A DNA stretch of 64,000 nt from Desulfobacterales bacterium (GCA_030066985.1 JASJAN010000019.1:1-64000), one strand, 5' to 3'; shown: positions 1 to 8,818, counted from the stretch's first letter. Notes: generated from the sequence alone by a model not told the origin. A program made the numbers and translations.

Positions 1-607
1 CCCGGATGCGGTCGGACTGGCCGTCGCGGTAACGCAGATGGACAACCACCGCACCGTTTGATAATTCCAAGTCAATCACCTCCGTTTCAGGCAAAAACTG
101 GACGCCTCTATTGCTGGCAGAAGCATATACCTGATGTAGCAGAGCGGTGGGGTCGATGATGCCAGATGTGGGAACCAGCAACGCGGAATGGGCCTTAACA
201 TTGGGCTCCAGTTGTTTGATTTCAGCCGACTCGATTTTGCGTACATCTGGAACACCGTTGATCTGGGCTTGCCGCAGATATTGATCAAGAAGCTGGCTAT
301 CAGCCCGATCGTTGGCCACAATTAATTTCCCGGTTAGTTGACACGGCAAATGATATTTTTGAGCAAATTCATACCAGAGACGGTTTCCCTCGATACACAA
401 TTTGGCTTTAAGCGGACGTAAATCCTGTTCGTAATAAATACCCGCATGCAGCACGCCCGAGTTGCGTGAAGATTGATTTTCGCCTTTTGTAATACCCGTA
501 TTTTTTTCAAATACATAGATATCGGTCTGCTCTTTGGCCAGTTCAAGGGCCACGCTGCAGCCAATGATGCCGCCGCCTATTATTGCTATGTTTATTTTCT
601 CGCTCAT
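1..607 (-). CDS. L-2-hydroxyglutarate oxidase-like FAD-dependent oxidoreductase (partial)
   Basis: The gene enters from beyond the left edge, so only the N-terminal ~200 residues are visible. Reading from ATG at 607 gives a Rossmann FAD-binding start (IAIIGGGIIGCSVALELA) followed by SSRNSGVLHAGIYY and LKAKLCIEGNRLWYEF, which are hallmarks of the LhgO/YgaF family of DAO-fold oxidases. Family members oxidise L-2-hydroxyglutarate to 2-oxoglutarate and pass electrons to the quinone pool at the membrane. It is divergent from the DNA methyltransferase, with about 115 bases between the likely starts. Family assignment is good; substrate is inferred from the family, since other DAO oxidases share this N-terminus. 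Confidence 0.82.
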   Translation of the reverse strand, partial: MSEKINIAIIGGGIIGCSVALELAKEQTDIYVFEKNTGITKGENQSSRNSGVLHAGIYYEQDLRPLKAKLCIEGNRLWYEFAQKYHLPCQLTGKLIVANDRADSQLLDQYLRQAQINGVPDVRKIESAEIKQLEPNVKAHSALLVPTSGIIDPTALLHQVYASASNRGVQFLPETEVIDLELSNGAVVVHLRYRDGQSDRIR

Positions 608-721
608 TTTTGCTCTAAACTGATTGGCGTTGGACCTGCCCAATGAATCTTTGATCAAAATATTTCATAGATTATCTTGATCTCAAGCACAAGAACCTTC
701 TATATTCAAATTGGGCAGCAA

Positions 722-1840
722 ATGAACCTGCTTGAAGTAGAAAGAGCAATGCACGATCCGTTTTCGGAAAATATCGGTTTTATGATTACACAACATCAAA
801 TTTATTTTCAAAATTCAAAAAAAATGCAAGCCATTCCAACTGGTACGGTGGACCTGGTGGTCACATCACCCCCCTACCCCATGATCGAAATGTGGGATTT
901 CATGTTCGCCGCGCAAAATGTAGAAATTGATCACGCCCTCCAAGATGAAGACGGCCTTAAGGCATTTGAATTGATGCACCAAGAGCTGGATGTCGTCTGG
1001 CAAGAGGTTTGGCGCATATTAAAGCCCGGTGGTACGCTATGCGTCAATGTCGGAGATGCCGCCCGCACGATCAACCAGTGTTTCATGTTATATCCGAACC
1101 ACGCCCGCATGTTCAGCCAGCTGTTGAAATTGGGCTTTCAGTCTCTGCCGGTGATTCTGTGGCGAAAGCAAACCAATGCACCCAATAAATTTATGGGTTC
1201 GGGTATGCTGCCGCCCGGAGCGTATGTCACCCTTGAGCATGAGTATATTTTAATTTTGCGCAAGGGTTCTAAGCGTGAATTTAAAACGGAAACCGAAAGA
1301 CAAAACAGGCGCTCGAGCGCCTTTTTTTGGGAAGAACGCAATCAGTGGTTTTCAGACGTGTGGATGGATATCAAGGGTACTGCCCAGCATCTGGGTAACC
1401 GCGCAGCGCGTCGTCGTAGCGCTGCCTTTCCGTTTGAGGTTCCCTATCGTTTGATCAACATGTTTTCAGTTATAGGGGATCTGGTTGTCGATCCGTTTCT
1501 GGGAATTGGCACCACCATGTGGGCCGCAGCCACAGCCGCCCGCAACTGTGTTGGCTATGAAATTGAAAGCGCACTGTGGTCTGAGATCCTGCCAGTCATC
1601 GATCGTCTCGTGCCTTATGCCAATGCGCGCATCAACCAACGCATCAAAACGCATATGGTATATGCGGATCAAGCCCAGCGTTCAAAGAATCAGTTAAAAT
1701 ACACCAATCAGCCGTATCAATTCCCAGTCAAAACACGCCAGGAAACCGATATCTTCATTAATCCGCTGCTTTCCATCCAGATGAACGGCGACATGGGTTT
1801 TGATGTCACATACTCAAGTGATACTGCCCAATTGACGTAA
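722..1840 (+). CDS. Solitary SPPY-type DNA methyltransferase (beta class)
   Basis: Predicted site-specific DNA methyltransferase that modifies an exocyclic amino group. Catalytic motif IV (TSPPYP) lies near the N-terminus and the SAM-binding motif I (DPFLGIGTT) near the C-terminus, the order of the beta class. SPPY is most common in N4-cytosine enzymes but also occurs in N6-adenine ones, so the base is not decided. A TTG at 677 is also in frame; ATG at 722 is preferred, and ATGs at 749 and 782 are possible because recognisable homology starts just before residue 782. No strong ribosome site marks any of them. No endonuclease gene is adjacent, so it looks like an orphan methylase. Its 3' end overlaps the convergent M55 gene by 27 bases. 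Confidence 0.85.
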   Translation: MNLLEVERAMHDPFSENIGFMITQHQIYFQNSKKMQAIPTGTVDLVVTSPPYPMIEMWDFMFAAQNVEIDHALQDEDGLKAFELMHQELDVVWQEVWRILKPGGTLCVNVGDAARTINQCFMLYPNHARMFSQLLKLGFQSLPVILWRKQTNAPNKFMGSGMLPPGAYVTLEHEYILILRKGSKREFKTETERQNRRSSAFFWEERNQWFSDVWMDIKGTAQHLGNRAARRRSAAFPFEVPYRLINMFSVIGDLVVDPFLGIGTTMWAAATAARNCVGYEIESALWSEILPVIDRLVPYANARINQRIKTHMVYADQAQRSKNQLKYTNQPYQFPVKTRQETDIFINPLLSIQMNGDMGFDVTYSSDTAQLT

Positions 1841-2728
1841 CCGCCGTCGGGCCCACATCATACCCAGACGCCCCCGCATATTAGAGACCATCAGCGCCAA
1901 AGGTAAAATCTTTTCCGTTAGCGGGCTTAGATAGCACAGCTTGATCAGCGCCAGATAGAGTTGATCCATCCGCTTTGTATGGATCTCAAGCTGTGCCCCG
2001 CTTTGCTTGAAATTCCAGCGACGGGCCAATCGGGAGGCCTCAGCTGCTCCGTTTCGCAGCGTCACAAGGGCACGAAATGGTCCAACCGGTCTATAGGGTT
2101 CGGTTTGAGAATTGGATAGGGTGCCCACTGCCGCTTGCGCCAATTCTGATCGCCAGGTCCGAGAATCAAATTTCTGCTGGCCGCTGGATTTGTCAATGGC
2201 AAAGCACGGCAGGTTATCAATAACTGCGGCAGCTTGTTCACAAGCAACCGGACAACCGGAGAAAAATACCGGACGAATACCCCAGGGTGCCAGCGAGGCG
2301 GCAAATAACTCAACTTCAGCCAGTAAGCGGCCGTTGACCTCCAGTCGCGCAATCCGCGAGGTCAATGTATGGGCCAAAAATCCATGCGACCCTGATGCGG
2401 CGTGCATTCCCAAAAGCATGACCGCCTGGGACTCGCCTGGATGGCCAATGCCCGGGACGGGTCCCCGACGGAAACCTGAAACGATCTTGGCTCTTGAATC
2501 AATGCGCTCAGTCAATAAATTATAGCCGGTGCGATGAAAGTCCTTTATGGTGACGCTTTCAACGCCGGCATCAAACAACGCGCTGACGACACTGCTAACA
2601 TCCCGGCTTAAGCCCAGACAGGCCCGCGCCCAATCATCGGTCAAAAAAGAAGCGGCCCTGTAATTCCAGCAGGCGGAGCTTCCCTCCAGATCAGCTAAAA
2701 TCAGGATGTGCGTTAAGTGCCGGTTCAC
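1814..2728 (-). CDS. M55 family D-aminopeptidase-like protein (DppA-like)
   Basis: Zinc peptidase of the M55 (DppA) family, which removes N-terminal D-amino acids from short peptides in the cytoplasm. The expected metal ligands are all recognisable in order: D and E in ADLEGS, H in DFHRTGYN, H in GMHAASG and E in VNGRLLAEVEL. At about 304 residues it is slightly longer than the usual ~275. A GTG at 2737 is in frame, but GTG at 2728 has a GAGGT ribosome site 7 bases upstream and is preferred. It stands alone on this strand and overlaps the methyltransferase end. The fold call is firm; the natural substrate is unknown. Confidence 0.82.
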   Translation of the reverse strand: MNRHLTHILILADLEGSSACWNYRAASFLTDDWARACLGLSRDVSSVVSALFDAGVESVTIKDFHRTGYNLLTERIDSRAKIVSGFRRGPVPGIGHPGESQAVMLLGMHAASGSHGFLAHTLTSRIARLEVNGRLLAEVELFAASLAPWGIRPVFFSGCPVACEQAAAVIDNLPCFAIDKSSGQQKFDSRTWRSELAQAAVGTLSNSQTEPYRPVGPFRALVTLRNGAAEASRLARRWNFKQSGAQLEIHTKRMDQLYLALIKLCYLSPLTEKILPLALMVSNMRGRLGMMWARRRLRQLGSIT

Positions 2729-2788
2729 TTTGAACACCTCATTGTCATCACGTTTTTGCTCTGAAAATCTGAAAGCGCAATTGCCATT

Positions 2789-4048
2789 TTAAAGGTTGTG
2801 TCCTTCAGGCGCCAGCGGCGCACTTGACAGGATTTGGATCCGTTGTAAAACGGGCGGGTGAGAATAGTTCAAAAACACATAAAACGGATGGGGTGTTAAA
2901 TTCGACAGGTTGTGAACCGACAATTTCTTCAACGCGCTGATCATCGAAGCGGGATCCTGGGTGGTCGCAGCTGCAAATTGATCGGCAGCCACTTCGTTCT
3001 TGCGGGAGCGCACCTGCATCAGGAGCCCACCAAAGAGTTCAATTGGCGCATACAGCATGGCAAAAAAAAGCATCCCGGCGTAGACCGACTGTTGGGGCAT
3101 GAAAAAGGCGTCGAAAAGGCCATGATAGGTAATAAATTGTGCCAACAAAAACAGCATGAATCCGGTTTGCAAGACGGCCAGGACAAAAGCCTGGCGAACA
3201 TGTTTCTTTTTGTAGTGCCCCATTTCATGGGCCAAGATGGCAACCAGTTCCGCAACCGTGTGCTGTTGGATGAGGGTATCAAACAACACGATGCGCTTGT
3301 GCTTGCCAAAGCCGGTGAAAAAGGCATTTGACTTGGTGGATCTGCGGGAGCCGTCCATCTGATAGACATTTTCCAGCGGAAACTCGATGGCTTGGGCATA
3401 ATCTAAGATTGCCGATTTCAGCTGCCCCTCCTCTAAGGGTGTAAACTTATTAAACAACGGCATAATCCAGACCGGGGCAATAAACTGGACCAGCAACATG
3501 TAGAGGGTAATCCCGACCCAGCAGATCCACCAGGCATGGGGACCGGCGTATTCAAAAAATGCCAAAATGGCTGCTAATAGCGGCGCTCCCAATAAAATGG
3601 TCAGCAACAAACCTTTGAGCAAATCCAGGATATAGGTGGTCGCTGTGGATTTATTAAAACCAAAGCGGGCTTCGATGCCAAAGGTTTTATAGATGCTAAA
3701 CGGTAATGTTAGCGCGGCTTTAAACAACAACAAGACGCCAATAAACAGCAGACCGCTAAGGATAGGCCCCAGTTCCAACGCCCGTACCCAGCGGTCCAAC
3801 CAGGGAAAGCCATGGGCAAACCAAAACACCAGCAAAGCAATCAGCTGTAAAGCCGATGCAATCCAGCCAAATTGTGTATGGGTTTTTAAATAGCGCTGGG
3901 ATTGGCGATAACGCTGCGCATCATAGATGCCCTCAAAGCCCTTTGGCAGCTGATGACTTAGATGTCTGAGATTAAGACCATCGGCCAGCAGATGTAGAAA
4001 AAAATCAGCAGCCAAAGCAATGAGAATGACAAAGGCAATCCCGTTCAT
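2789..4048 (-). CDS. M48 family CAAX-prenyl-protease-like metallopeptidase (Ste24 type)
   Basis: Integral-membrane zinc peptidase of the Ste24/CAAX protease 1 type. It shows about seven hydrophobic helices, the HExxH zinc site (HEMGHYKKKH) in the second half and the downstream glutamate ligand in NEVAADQFA. The 419-residue length is normal for Ste24 homologues. Bacterial members probably cleave membrane or envelope proteins, since bacteria lack the prenylated CAAX substrates of yeast Ste24; that role is inferred. The upstream DsbA-like gene ends 64 bases before this start on the same strand, so the two could be co-transcribed. Confidence 0.9.
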   Translation of the reverse strand: MNGIAFVILIALAADFFLHLLADGLNLRHLSHQLPKGFEGIYDAQRYRQSQRYLKTHTQFGWIASALQLIALLVFWFAHGFPWLDRWVRALELGPILSGLLFIGVLLLFKAALTLPFSIYKTFGIEARFGFNKSTATTYILDLLKGLLLTILLGAPLLAAILAFFEYAGPHAWWICWVGITLYMLLVQFIAPVWIMPLFNKFTPLEEGQLKSAILDYAQAIEFPLENVYQMDGSRRSTKSNAFFTGFGKHKRIVLFDTLIQQHTVAELVAILAHEMGHYKKKHVRQAFVLAVLQTGFMLFLLAQFITYHGLFDAFFMPQQSVYAGMLFFAMLYAPIELFGGLLMQVRSRKNEVAADQFAAATTQDPASMISALKKLSVHNLSNLTPHPFYVFLNYSHPPVLQRIQILSSAPLAPEGHNL

Positions 4049-4112
4049 ACAACATCTCTCAGCTTAATATGTTTTACGTTGTGCACCCTAAACGGGCAGC
4101 ATGGGTTGCGGG

Positions 4113-4727
4113 CTATAAGATGGTCAGTTGCTGCTGCATGAATGATTTCAGAACATGATACGGTTGCGCCCCGACCAGCATTTGCCCTTTTAGCAAAAAG
4201 GAGGGCACGGCCTTTACACCCGATCGGAACGCCCGTGCCCAATCACGGTCGACTGCCGCTTTAAAATCATTGGCTTCGAGCACCTGTCGCGCAACTGTGT
4301 CATCAAGTCCAACTGACTTTGCGATGTTGGCCAATATATTCATATCATACACATTGTGTCCCTCTGCAAAATAAGCACGGAAAACAGCATCATGAAAAGT
4401 GTCGCCCTTTCCTTGCTGCTCTGCCCATTTGCCCAGCTCCTGGGCCCGTCGACTGTTATAAGTCATCTGCCGCTCCCCAAAGGGTAGACGCAAGTCCTGC
4501 GCCACTTGTTTAAGATGGGAAAGCAATTGGGGGATGTCGATATTGCGCCCGGCAAATAAATCCTTGAGTGATCTTCCCTGCGGAGGGGTTTCTGGATGAA
4601 GAGGGAAAGCCAGCCATTTTACGGTTATTTGAAGCTCTTGCTTTAATTGTGCAACACGCCCGGTGATGAAATAACACCAGGGTCAGATATAGTCTGAAAA
4701 TATTTCCAGCACGGGCATAGATGGCAT
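4113..4727 (-). CDS. DsbA/FrnE-like thiol oxidoreductase, apparent selenoprotein (UPWC active site)
   Basis: Reading from ATG at 4727 gives SDYI, then an in-frame TGA (4683-4685), then PWCYFITGRV and an uninterrupted DsbA/FrnE-type thioredoxin-fold protein through KAVPSFLLKG to the stop at 4113: 204 residues with the TGA as residue 15. In relatives the sequence here is CPWC, so the TGA replaces exactly the nucleophilic cysteine of the CxxC site, giving UPWC. A strong AGGAGG ribosome site sits 4 bases before the ATG. A hairpin (7 bp, 9-base loop) begins 1 base after the TGA and is a candidate SECIS, though closer to the TGA than the E. coli example. The window carries tRNA-Sec. A conventional gene caller would annotate only the part after the TGA. 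Confidence 0.8.
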
Positions 4728-4770
4728 TCGGCCTCCTAATGGGCCAACAATTGCACCAGATGGCTATCAA

Positions 4771-4800
4771 ATAAAATGGGTGGTCCCAAGGAACCACCCA
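4771..4800 (-). terminator. Hairpin followed by T-rich stretch
   Basis: Perfect 7-bp inverted repeat GGGTGGT/ACCACCC (4778-4784 and 4793-4799) followed on the minus strand by ATTTTATTT. It lies about 45 bases upstream of the DsbA-like start, so it could end transcription arriving from the PilZ gene or act as a leader hairpin. Confidence 0.5.
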
Positions 4801-4901
4801 GCAGAACGAGGAGATTGAAGGAGGTTCACAAACAACCACCTCAATAATAACATAAGTTACGCTTTGAATCTGTCAAGATTCAGATAGCAATTGGGTGGGT
4901 T

Positions 4902-4932
4902 TCAAAAAGAAGCGGCCCATGGGGAATGGGCC
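4902..4932 (-). terminator. Rho-independent terminator-like hairpin downstream of the PilZ gene
   Basis: Perfect 7-bp stem GGCCCAT/ATGGGCC with a 5-base loop (4914-4932), followed on the minus strand by CTTCTTTTTG. It is about 120 bases downstream of the PilZ protein stop. Confidence 0.6.
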
Positions 4933-5048
4933 ACTTGGGATAGAGGAAAGTGTTAAGGGTTAAGTTTATAGGTTAACCGATTAACGACTTTGCAGCCTGA
5001 GCTGCTATATATTATGCTAATACCACATTGTCATATGTCAAGCGGATT

Positions 5049-5675
5049 TCAAGCCTCTTTTTGACCCTGCCATATCTTTTTGACCAGTCGTTGAAATACC
5101 ACCCCAAAACCACTGCGATTGGACCATATGACTCTGGCATAACGTTGAATAACATTGCCTTTTTTGTGATTGGGAATTGCCAGCTGAAGGGTTGTGCCGA
5201 CATCTAATCCGTCTTTTTCATTGGTTTTTATAAATAAGCCCCCCAGACTGATATTTTTAACTTCACCGGGATAAATTTTGCGACCAACCGCATACTTGAC
5301 GTATAAAGAACATGGTTTTCGGGGGTGTTTACGGGATTCAATTCCTCTTTCAATGGGTCGGTCCAGTGGATCGGTATCCAAAAACCGCACACCATAACCA
5401 TAATAGAAAGAAGATTTTTTTAGCGGTCGGCGCCATTTTATAACAACTTGATATCGTTCATAAACGTCAGGATCAGGGGTGTAGGGAGAATTGGGAATGC
5501 CAATGTAGATATCAGACCCGGGTGCTAAGAAGTGATCGGTTTCAAAATAAAGCCCGAAATCGCTATAGTTGAACATTCGGGCCCCCTGTAGAACACCAAA
5601 TTTGGCGTCTTCGAGAACAATCGGTGCCTGGTAATCAAAACGGGTGTGGTCTCTATTTTCAGGATTTGAATTCAT
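5049..5675 (-). CDS. PilZ domain protein (two PilZ-like halves)
   Basis: Predicted cytoplasmic c-di-GMP effector of about 208 residues. The C-terminal half has the PilZ signature: RKHPRK (the RxxxR motif) followed by VKNISLGGLFIK (the D/NxSxxG motif). The N-terminal half repeats the layout in degenerate form (HTRFDYQ, then MFNYSDFGLYF), so the protein looks like a tandem PilZ in which the second domain is the better binding candidate. ATG at 5675 has a GAGGTGG ribosome site and is preferred to an in-frame TTG one codon earlier. The small ribbon-helix-helix gene lies 61 bases upstream on the same strand. Confidence 0.85.
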   Translation of the reverse strand: MNSNPENRDHTRFDYQAPIVLEDAKFGVLQGARMFNYSDFGLYFETDHFLAPGSDIYIGIPNSPYTPDPDVYERYQVVIKWRRPLKKSSFYYGYGVRFLDTDPLDRPIERGIESRKHPRKPCSLYVKYAVGRKIYPGEVKNISLGGLFIKTNEKDGLDVGTTLQLAIPNHKKGNVIQRYARVIWSNRSGFGVVFQRLVKKIWQGQKEA

Positions 5676-5736
5676 CAAACCACCTCAGGGTGTCTCATAA
5701 CACCATGAGATGATAAAAATCAAGTATTTATAACGC

Positions 5737-5895
5737 TTAATTTGCCGGTTGTTTGAATTTGTATTTTTCAAGAAGGTCCTGGATGGCCTCTTCGAGCAGA
5801 TCGTTTTGGCGTTTTTCGAGTTGTGCGGCCAGGATCCTGATTTCTTTAATTAAATCAGCATCCAGGGTGGTATTATACATCTTTCGTTTTGCCAT
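5737..5895 (-). CDS. Small ribbon-helix-helix (Arc/CopG-like) DNA-binding protein
   Basis: A 52-residue protein read from ATG at 5895. It begins MAKRKMYNTTLDADLIKEI, a basic N-terminus plus a short strand, then two helices (ILAAQLEKRQNDLLEEAI and the following segment), which is the plan of an RHH DNA-binding monomer. Such proteins bind DNA as dimers and serve as antitoxins or local repressors. No toxin-like partner is visible: the next gene on this strand is the PilZ protein. Its target is unknown; autoregulation or control of the PilZ gene is a guess. Confidence 0.7.
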   Translation of the reverse strand: MAKRKMYNTTLDADLIKEIRILAAQLEKRQNDLLEEAIQDLLEKYKFKQPAN

Positions 5896-5977
5896 ATGGA
5901 TTATTTTCAATTCGATATTAGGGGTTAAAATTGGCCTTTAAGCAAATTTCCTGTTTAGGGACTCAGCTGCACGCCAA

Positions 5978-6259
5978 TCACTGATTGCAGCGATAGGCTT
6001 TGGCAGCCGAACCCACCCGATAATCATACAGCCAGACAACATGCGTAGCGCCCAAGTTGGCGGCCCGTTGCAAAATTTCATCCTGATGCTCCGGAGGTCG
6101 GTAGTTATCCATAATTCTTCCAGGATCGGTGTTTTCCGAAAGGGTTGCAACGTATGTACACTCCTGCACCATGGGTTCTTCTGCTACTTTAACTGCTGGA
6201 ATCGTTTTCATGCAGGCAACCATGAACACCATGCCAATGACCCAAAGTCCATTTCTCAT
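5978..6259 (-). CDS. Small predicted lipoprotein, RcsF/DUF4156-like
   Basis: About 93 residues from ATG at 6259. A short hydrophobic signal ends in the lipobox-like VAC, predicting lipid attachment and export. The mature part has two further cysteines (QECTYV and AYRCN) and the pattern GATHVVWL...AYRC, reminiscent of the DUF4156/RcsF fold in which a disulfide links such positions. In-frame ATGs upstream (to 6316) would add a second hydrophobic stretch and are less likely. Function is not known; relation to RcsF is by pattern only. Confidence 0.6.
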   Translation of the reverse strand: MRNGLWVIGMVFMVACMKTIPAVKVAEEPMVQECTYVATLSENTDPGRIMDNYRPPEHQDEILQRAANLGATHVVWLYDYRVGSAAKAYRCNQ

Positions 6260-6316
6260 AGATATGACGAATCCTTGTAAAAGGATAATGAAGGTTTGAA
6301 TTGCGTTCATTATCAA

Positions 6317-6651
6317 ACGCTCAATATGTTAATTATTGTAATATAAATAACAGTTTATGTCAAAATTTCCATGTATTTTAACCATAAAAAATAACGATAT
6401 TCTATGTAATAATAAATGGTTAAATAGATTTTAAGAAATAATATCCTCAACGCGCCCATCAATCAAAATCGGTCATTTAATCCGTGGGCGGCGTGTCAAC
6501 GACTGCTTTGCCGAACTGCGATCAGCAAGTCCTTGCAAAAATAGCTGAGGGATTTGACAGCATTTGTGCGAGGGGGGTGACAAAGGTGATTTAAATTGGG
6601 AAACAGCGGTGATCAAACTATAGTGTTATACTTTATTATTTTTATTATATT
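6317..6651. other. AT-rich intergenic region with no recognised gene
   Basis: About 335 bases between the small lipoprotein and the acyltransferase-hydrolase. No convincing small gene, RNA or terminator was recognised on either strand. Confidence 0.5.
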
Positions 6652-8808
6652 TTATTTAAATCGTTTAATAAAATTACCTATAGATTCATGAACTTTTTGG
6701 GCACCGTCACCCATTAGAATACCATGCCGATCAAAATTAAACAGAAGATATTCTTTGTCTTTTGACCCAATCAAATTAAAAATCTCACGGGATCCTTTGG
6801 GCTCCACAACGGGGTCACCGCTGGATTGAACCACCAGGGTCGGCACTTTAATAGTGGCTAATCTGGGCTCCAAATCATCCATGAGCCGATCGATTTCCAC
6901 CACACCTGAAATCGGATTGCGCACATAGTTAATGTGAATATTTTCCGGCTTATTTTCTACAAATTCCTTTTTTGCACCTGTTTGACGAGCTCTGTGCATG
7001 AGACGATTCCACATATCAACTGCCGGGGCAAACCGGGCCGAAAAATCTTTAAGACGCAGGGGCGCAGCCACCGCAAAAACACCGGCCACGCCATCGACCC
7101 GATCGGCAAGATCCAAGGCCAGACCGGCGCCGGTTGAAAACCCGCCGGCTACCACACGTTCACAAATATTACTGATAATCGCATAGCCACGGTCAACAGA
7201 ATCTCGCCAATCTTTATAGGAGCGCATCGCCAGGTCTTCCGGGGATGTCCCATGTCCTTTTAGACGCGGTGCATATACCCAAAAACCCAGCCGACCTAAA
7301 TATTCAGCCAGTTCTCTGACCTCTAATGGCGCTGCCATATAGCCGTGGGAGAGAATGATGCCCAGCTTCTTGGAGCGGCCCTTAATCAAATAGGGCATGC
7401 CCACTGAAGCGGGCTTAGACTCACCTTCGATCTTAAAGGTGGCATAATCCTTTTCATATTCCACAATAGATGCATCCATCAGGTAGTTGGCCACTTTGCG
7501 GCGAATCCAAAACCGAGGCTGAACCGCCAAACGGTTGACGACGCGCTGCAGCTCGGTGATGGGTTCCACCGCATTGGCCATCACATCAATCGGATTATCA
7601 ATCCGGGCCCGATGAAAATCATAAGCAGAAGAAAATTTTGAGGAGTCTTTGACAAGCCCTTTGCCTTGCCGCAACAGGATGCCGGTATCCAGCGCCACCG
7701 TCAAAAAATCCTGGAACTTGTGATAATGGTCGTCGGTTAGCAAATGCACCTGATCATCATCTAAGCTGCGATGCAGAGAAATATTGTTGTTTTGCGGAAT
7801 TTGGGTGCTGGCCAAAAAAACACGTCTACGCAGGTCTTTTTCATCAATCGATTTGGTGCGCATCGCCCGCAGCATAGATGCAAACAGATGGTCATGATTG
7901 ACGGTCGTCAAATTATAAATGGCGGCCATATACCGTTCCATCAATCTGAGGGCTTCGATTCGCAGCCGGGTTCGTGAAGGGATGGCATCATCAAAATTAA
8001 ACCGTCTTTTGGTAGAAATATCCATGTCAATCGGGGAACATTGAAGACACTCGAATATCTCGATGGGTTCGCCGAAACGGATATCTATATCCACTCCTGA
8101 AAGCAGCATGGATCCCTCGGTCATCAGCTCTTCGATCAGACGCTCCGGCAAATCGTCGACCAGACGCATGGCCAGATTGCTCAGAATGTTTTCGCGCGCC
8201 CGGATCGGATAATAGGTCAGATTAACCGGAATAATATGGGTATCCCCAAAAATAACCGGATCCATGTCTTTGATTTGAAATTGATCTGCCAGACGCTGAA
8301 CTTCTTCGGCGTCTTCGCCCTGCAATCTTCTCAGACGCTGACGGTAAAACTCGGTTCTCAACGCTACGGTGGCGGCGCCCGTATGCGGCTGACGCTTGCC
8401 CCCTGCCGCAGATATCATGAAACGCCCTTTTTCGATGAGTTTTTTATTTTTAACCATGCGGCCTTCAGGAAAAATTATCCAATTCGCCTCACCGGTCAAC
8501 AGGGTTTTAACGATCAGGCGATCCCGATCCGGATTTTTGGTGGAAACAGCGCCGACTTTTTCCAAATAGGCCCCAAAGGCGCCTTTAAACAGCTCATACG
8601 ATGCCAGAGACCAGACCGGAACATGGGTCAGACGAAAAATCACATAGGGCATCAAAAAGGTCTCGAGTCGCGTAAAATGATTGATGACGAATATATTGGA
8701 TCCGGCGGGAATATTATCTTCGCCATGATAGGAAATTTGAGCCTTTGACAGGTTGGTAATCGTTCTGATAGCCAATCCTGTGGTTCGATATGCAAATCGA
8801 TTCAGCAT
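6652..8808 (-). CDS. Fusion of PlsC-like acyltransferase and alpha/beta hydrolase
   Basis: A 718-residue two-enzyme protein. The N-terminal ~300 residues are a PlsC/LPLAT-type acyltransferase with NHFTRLE in place of the usual NHxxxxD and FPEGRM as motif III. The C-terminal ~270 residues form a serine alpha/beta hydrolase: ILSHGYMA oxyanion region, nucleophile elbow GFSTG, acid near SSGDPVV and a histidine in FDRHG. A middle segment of about 170 residues links them. The combination suggests acylation and deacylation of a lipid on the cytoplasmic face of the membrane. The acid in the catalytic HX4D is glutamate here. Domain calls are firm; substrates are unknown. Confidence 0.85.
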   Translation of the reverse strand: MLNRFAYRTTGLAIRTITNLSKAQISYHGEDNIPAGSNIFVINHFTRLETFLMPYVIFRLTHVPVWSLASYELFKGAFGAYLEKVGAVSTKNPDRDRLIVKTLLTGEANWIIFPEGRMVKNKKLIEKGRFMISAAGGKRQPHTGAATVALRTEFYRQRLRRLQGEDAEEVQRLADQFQIKDMDPVIFGDTHIIPVNLTYYPIRARENILSNLAMRLVDDLPERLIEELMTEGSMLLSGVDIDIRFGEPIEIFECLQCSPIDMDISTKRRFNFDDAIPSRTRLRIEALRLMERYMAAIYNLTTVNHDHLFASMLRAMRTKSIDEKDLRRRVFLASTQIPQNNNISLHRSLDDDQVHLLTDDHYHKFQDFLTVALDTGILLRQGKGLVKDSSKFSSAYDFHRARIDNPIDVMANAVEPITELQRVVNRLAVQPRFWIRRKVANYLMDASIVEYEKDYATFKIEGESKPASVGMPYLIKGRSKKLGIILSHGYMAAPLEVRELAEYLGRLGFWVYAPRLKGHGTSPEDLAMRSYKDWRDSVDRGYAIISNICERVVAGGFSTGAGLALDLADRVDGVAGVFAVAAPLRLKDFSARFAPAVDMWNRLMHRARQTGAKKEFVENKPENIHINYVRNPISGVVEIDRLMDDLEPRLATIKVPTLVVQSSGDPVVEPKGSREIFNLIGSKDKEYLLFNFDRHGILMGDGAQKVHESIGNFIKRFK

Positions 8809-8818
8809 TGCCTAACCT

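Noticed and set aside
4683-4685. Reading the TGA as a nonsense mutation making a pseudogene
   Set aside because: The stop hits exactly the catalytic cysteine codon, the rest of the frame is intact, and tRNA-Sec is present; chance loss at this single codon is less likely, though not excluded.
4510-4839. A 109-codon minus-strand frame across the start of the DsbA-like gene
   Set aside because: It is a different frame from the DsbA homology, has no recognisable domain, and only appears gene-like because the true frame contains TGA.
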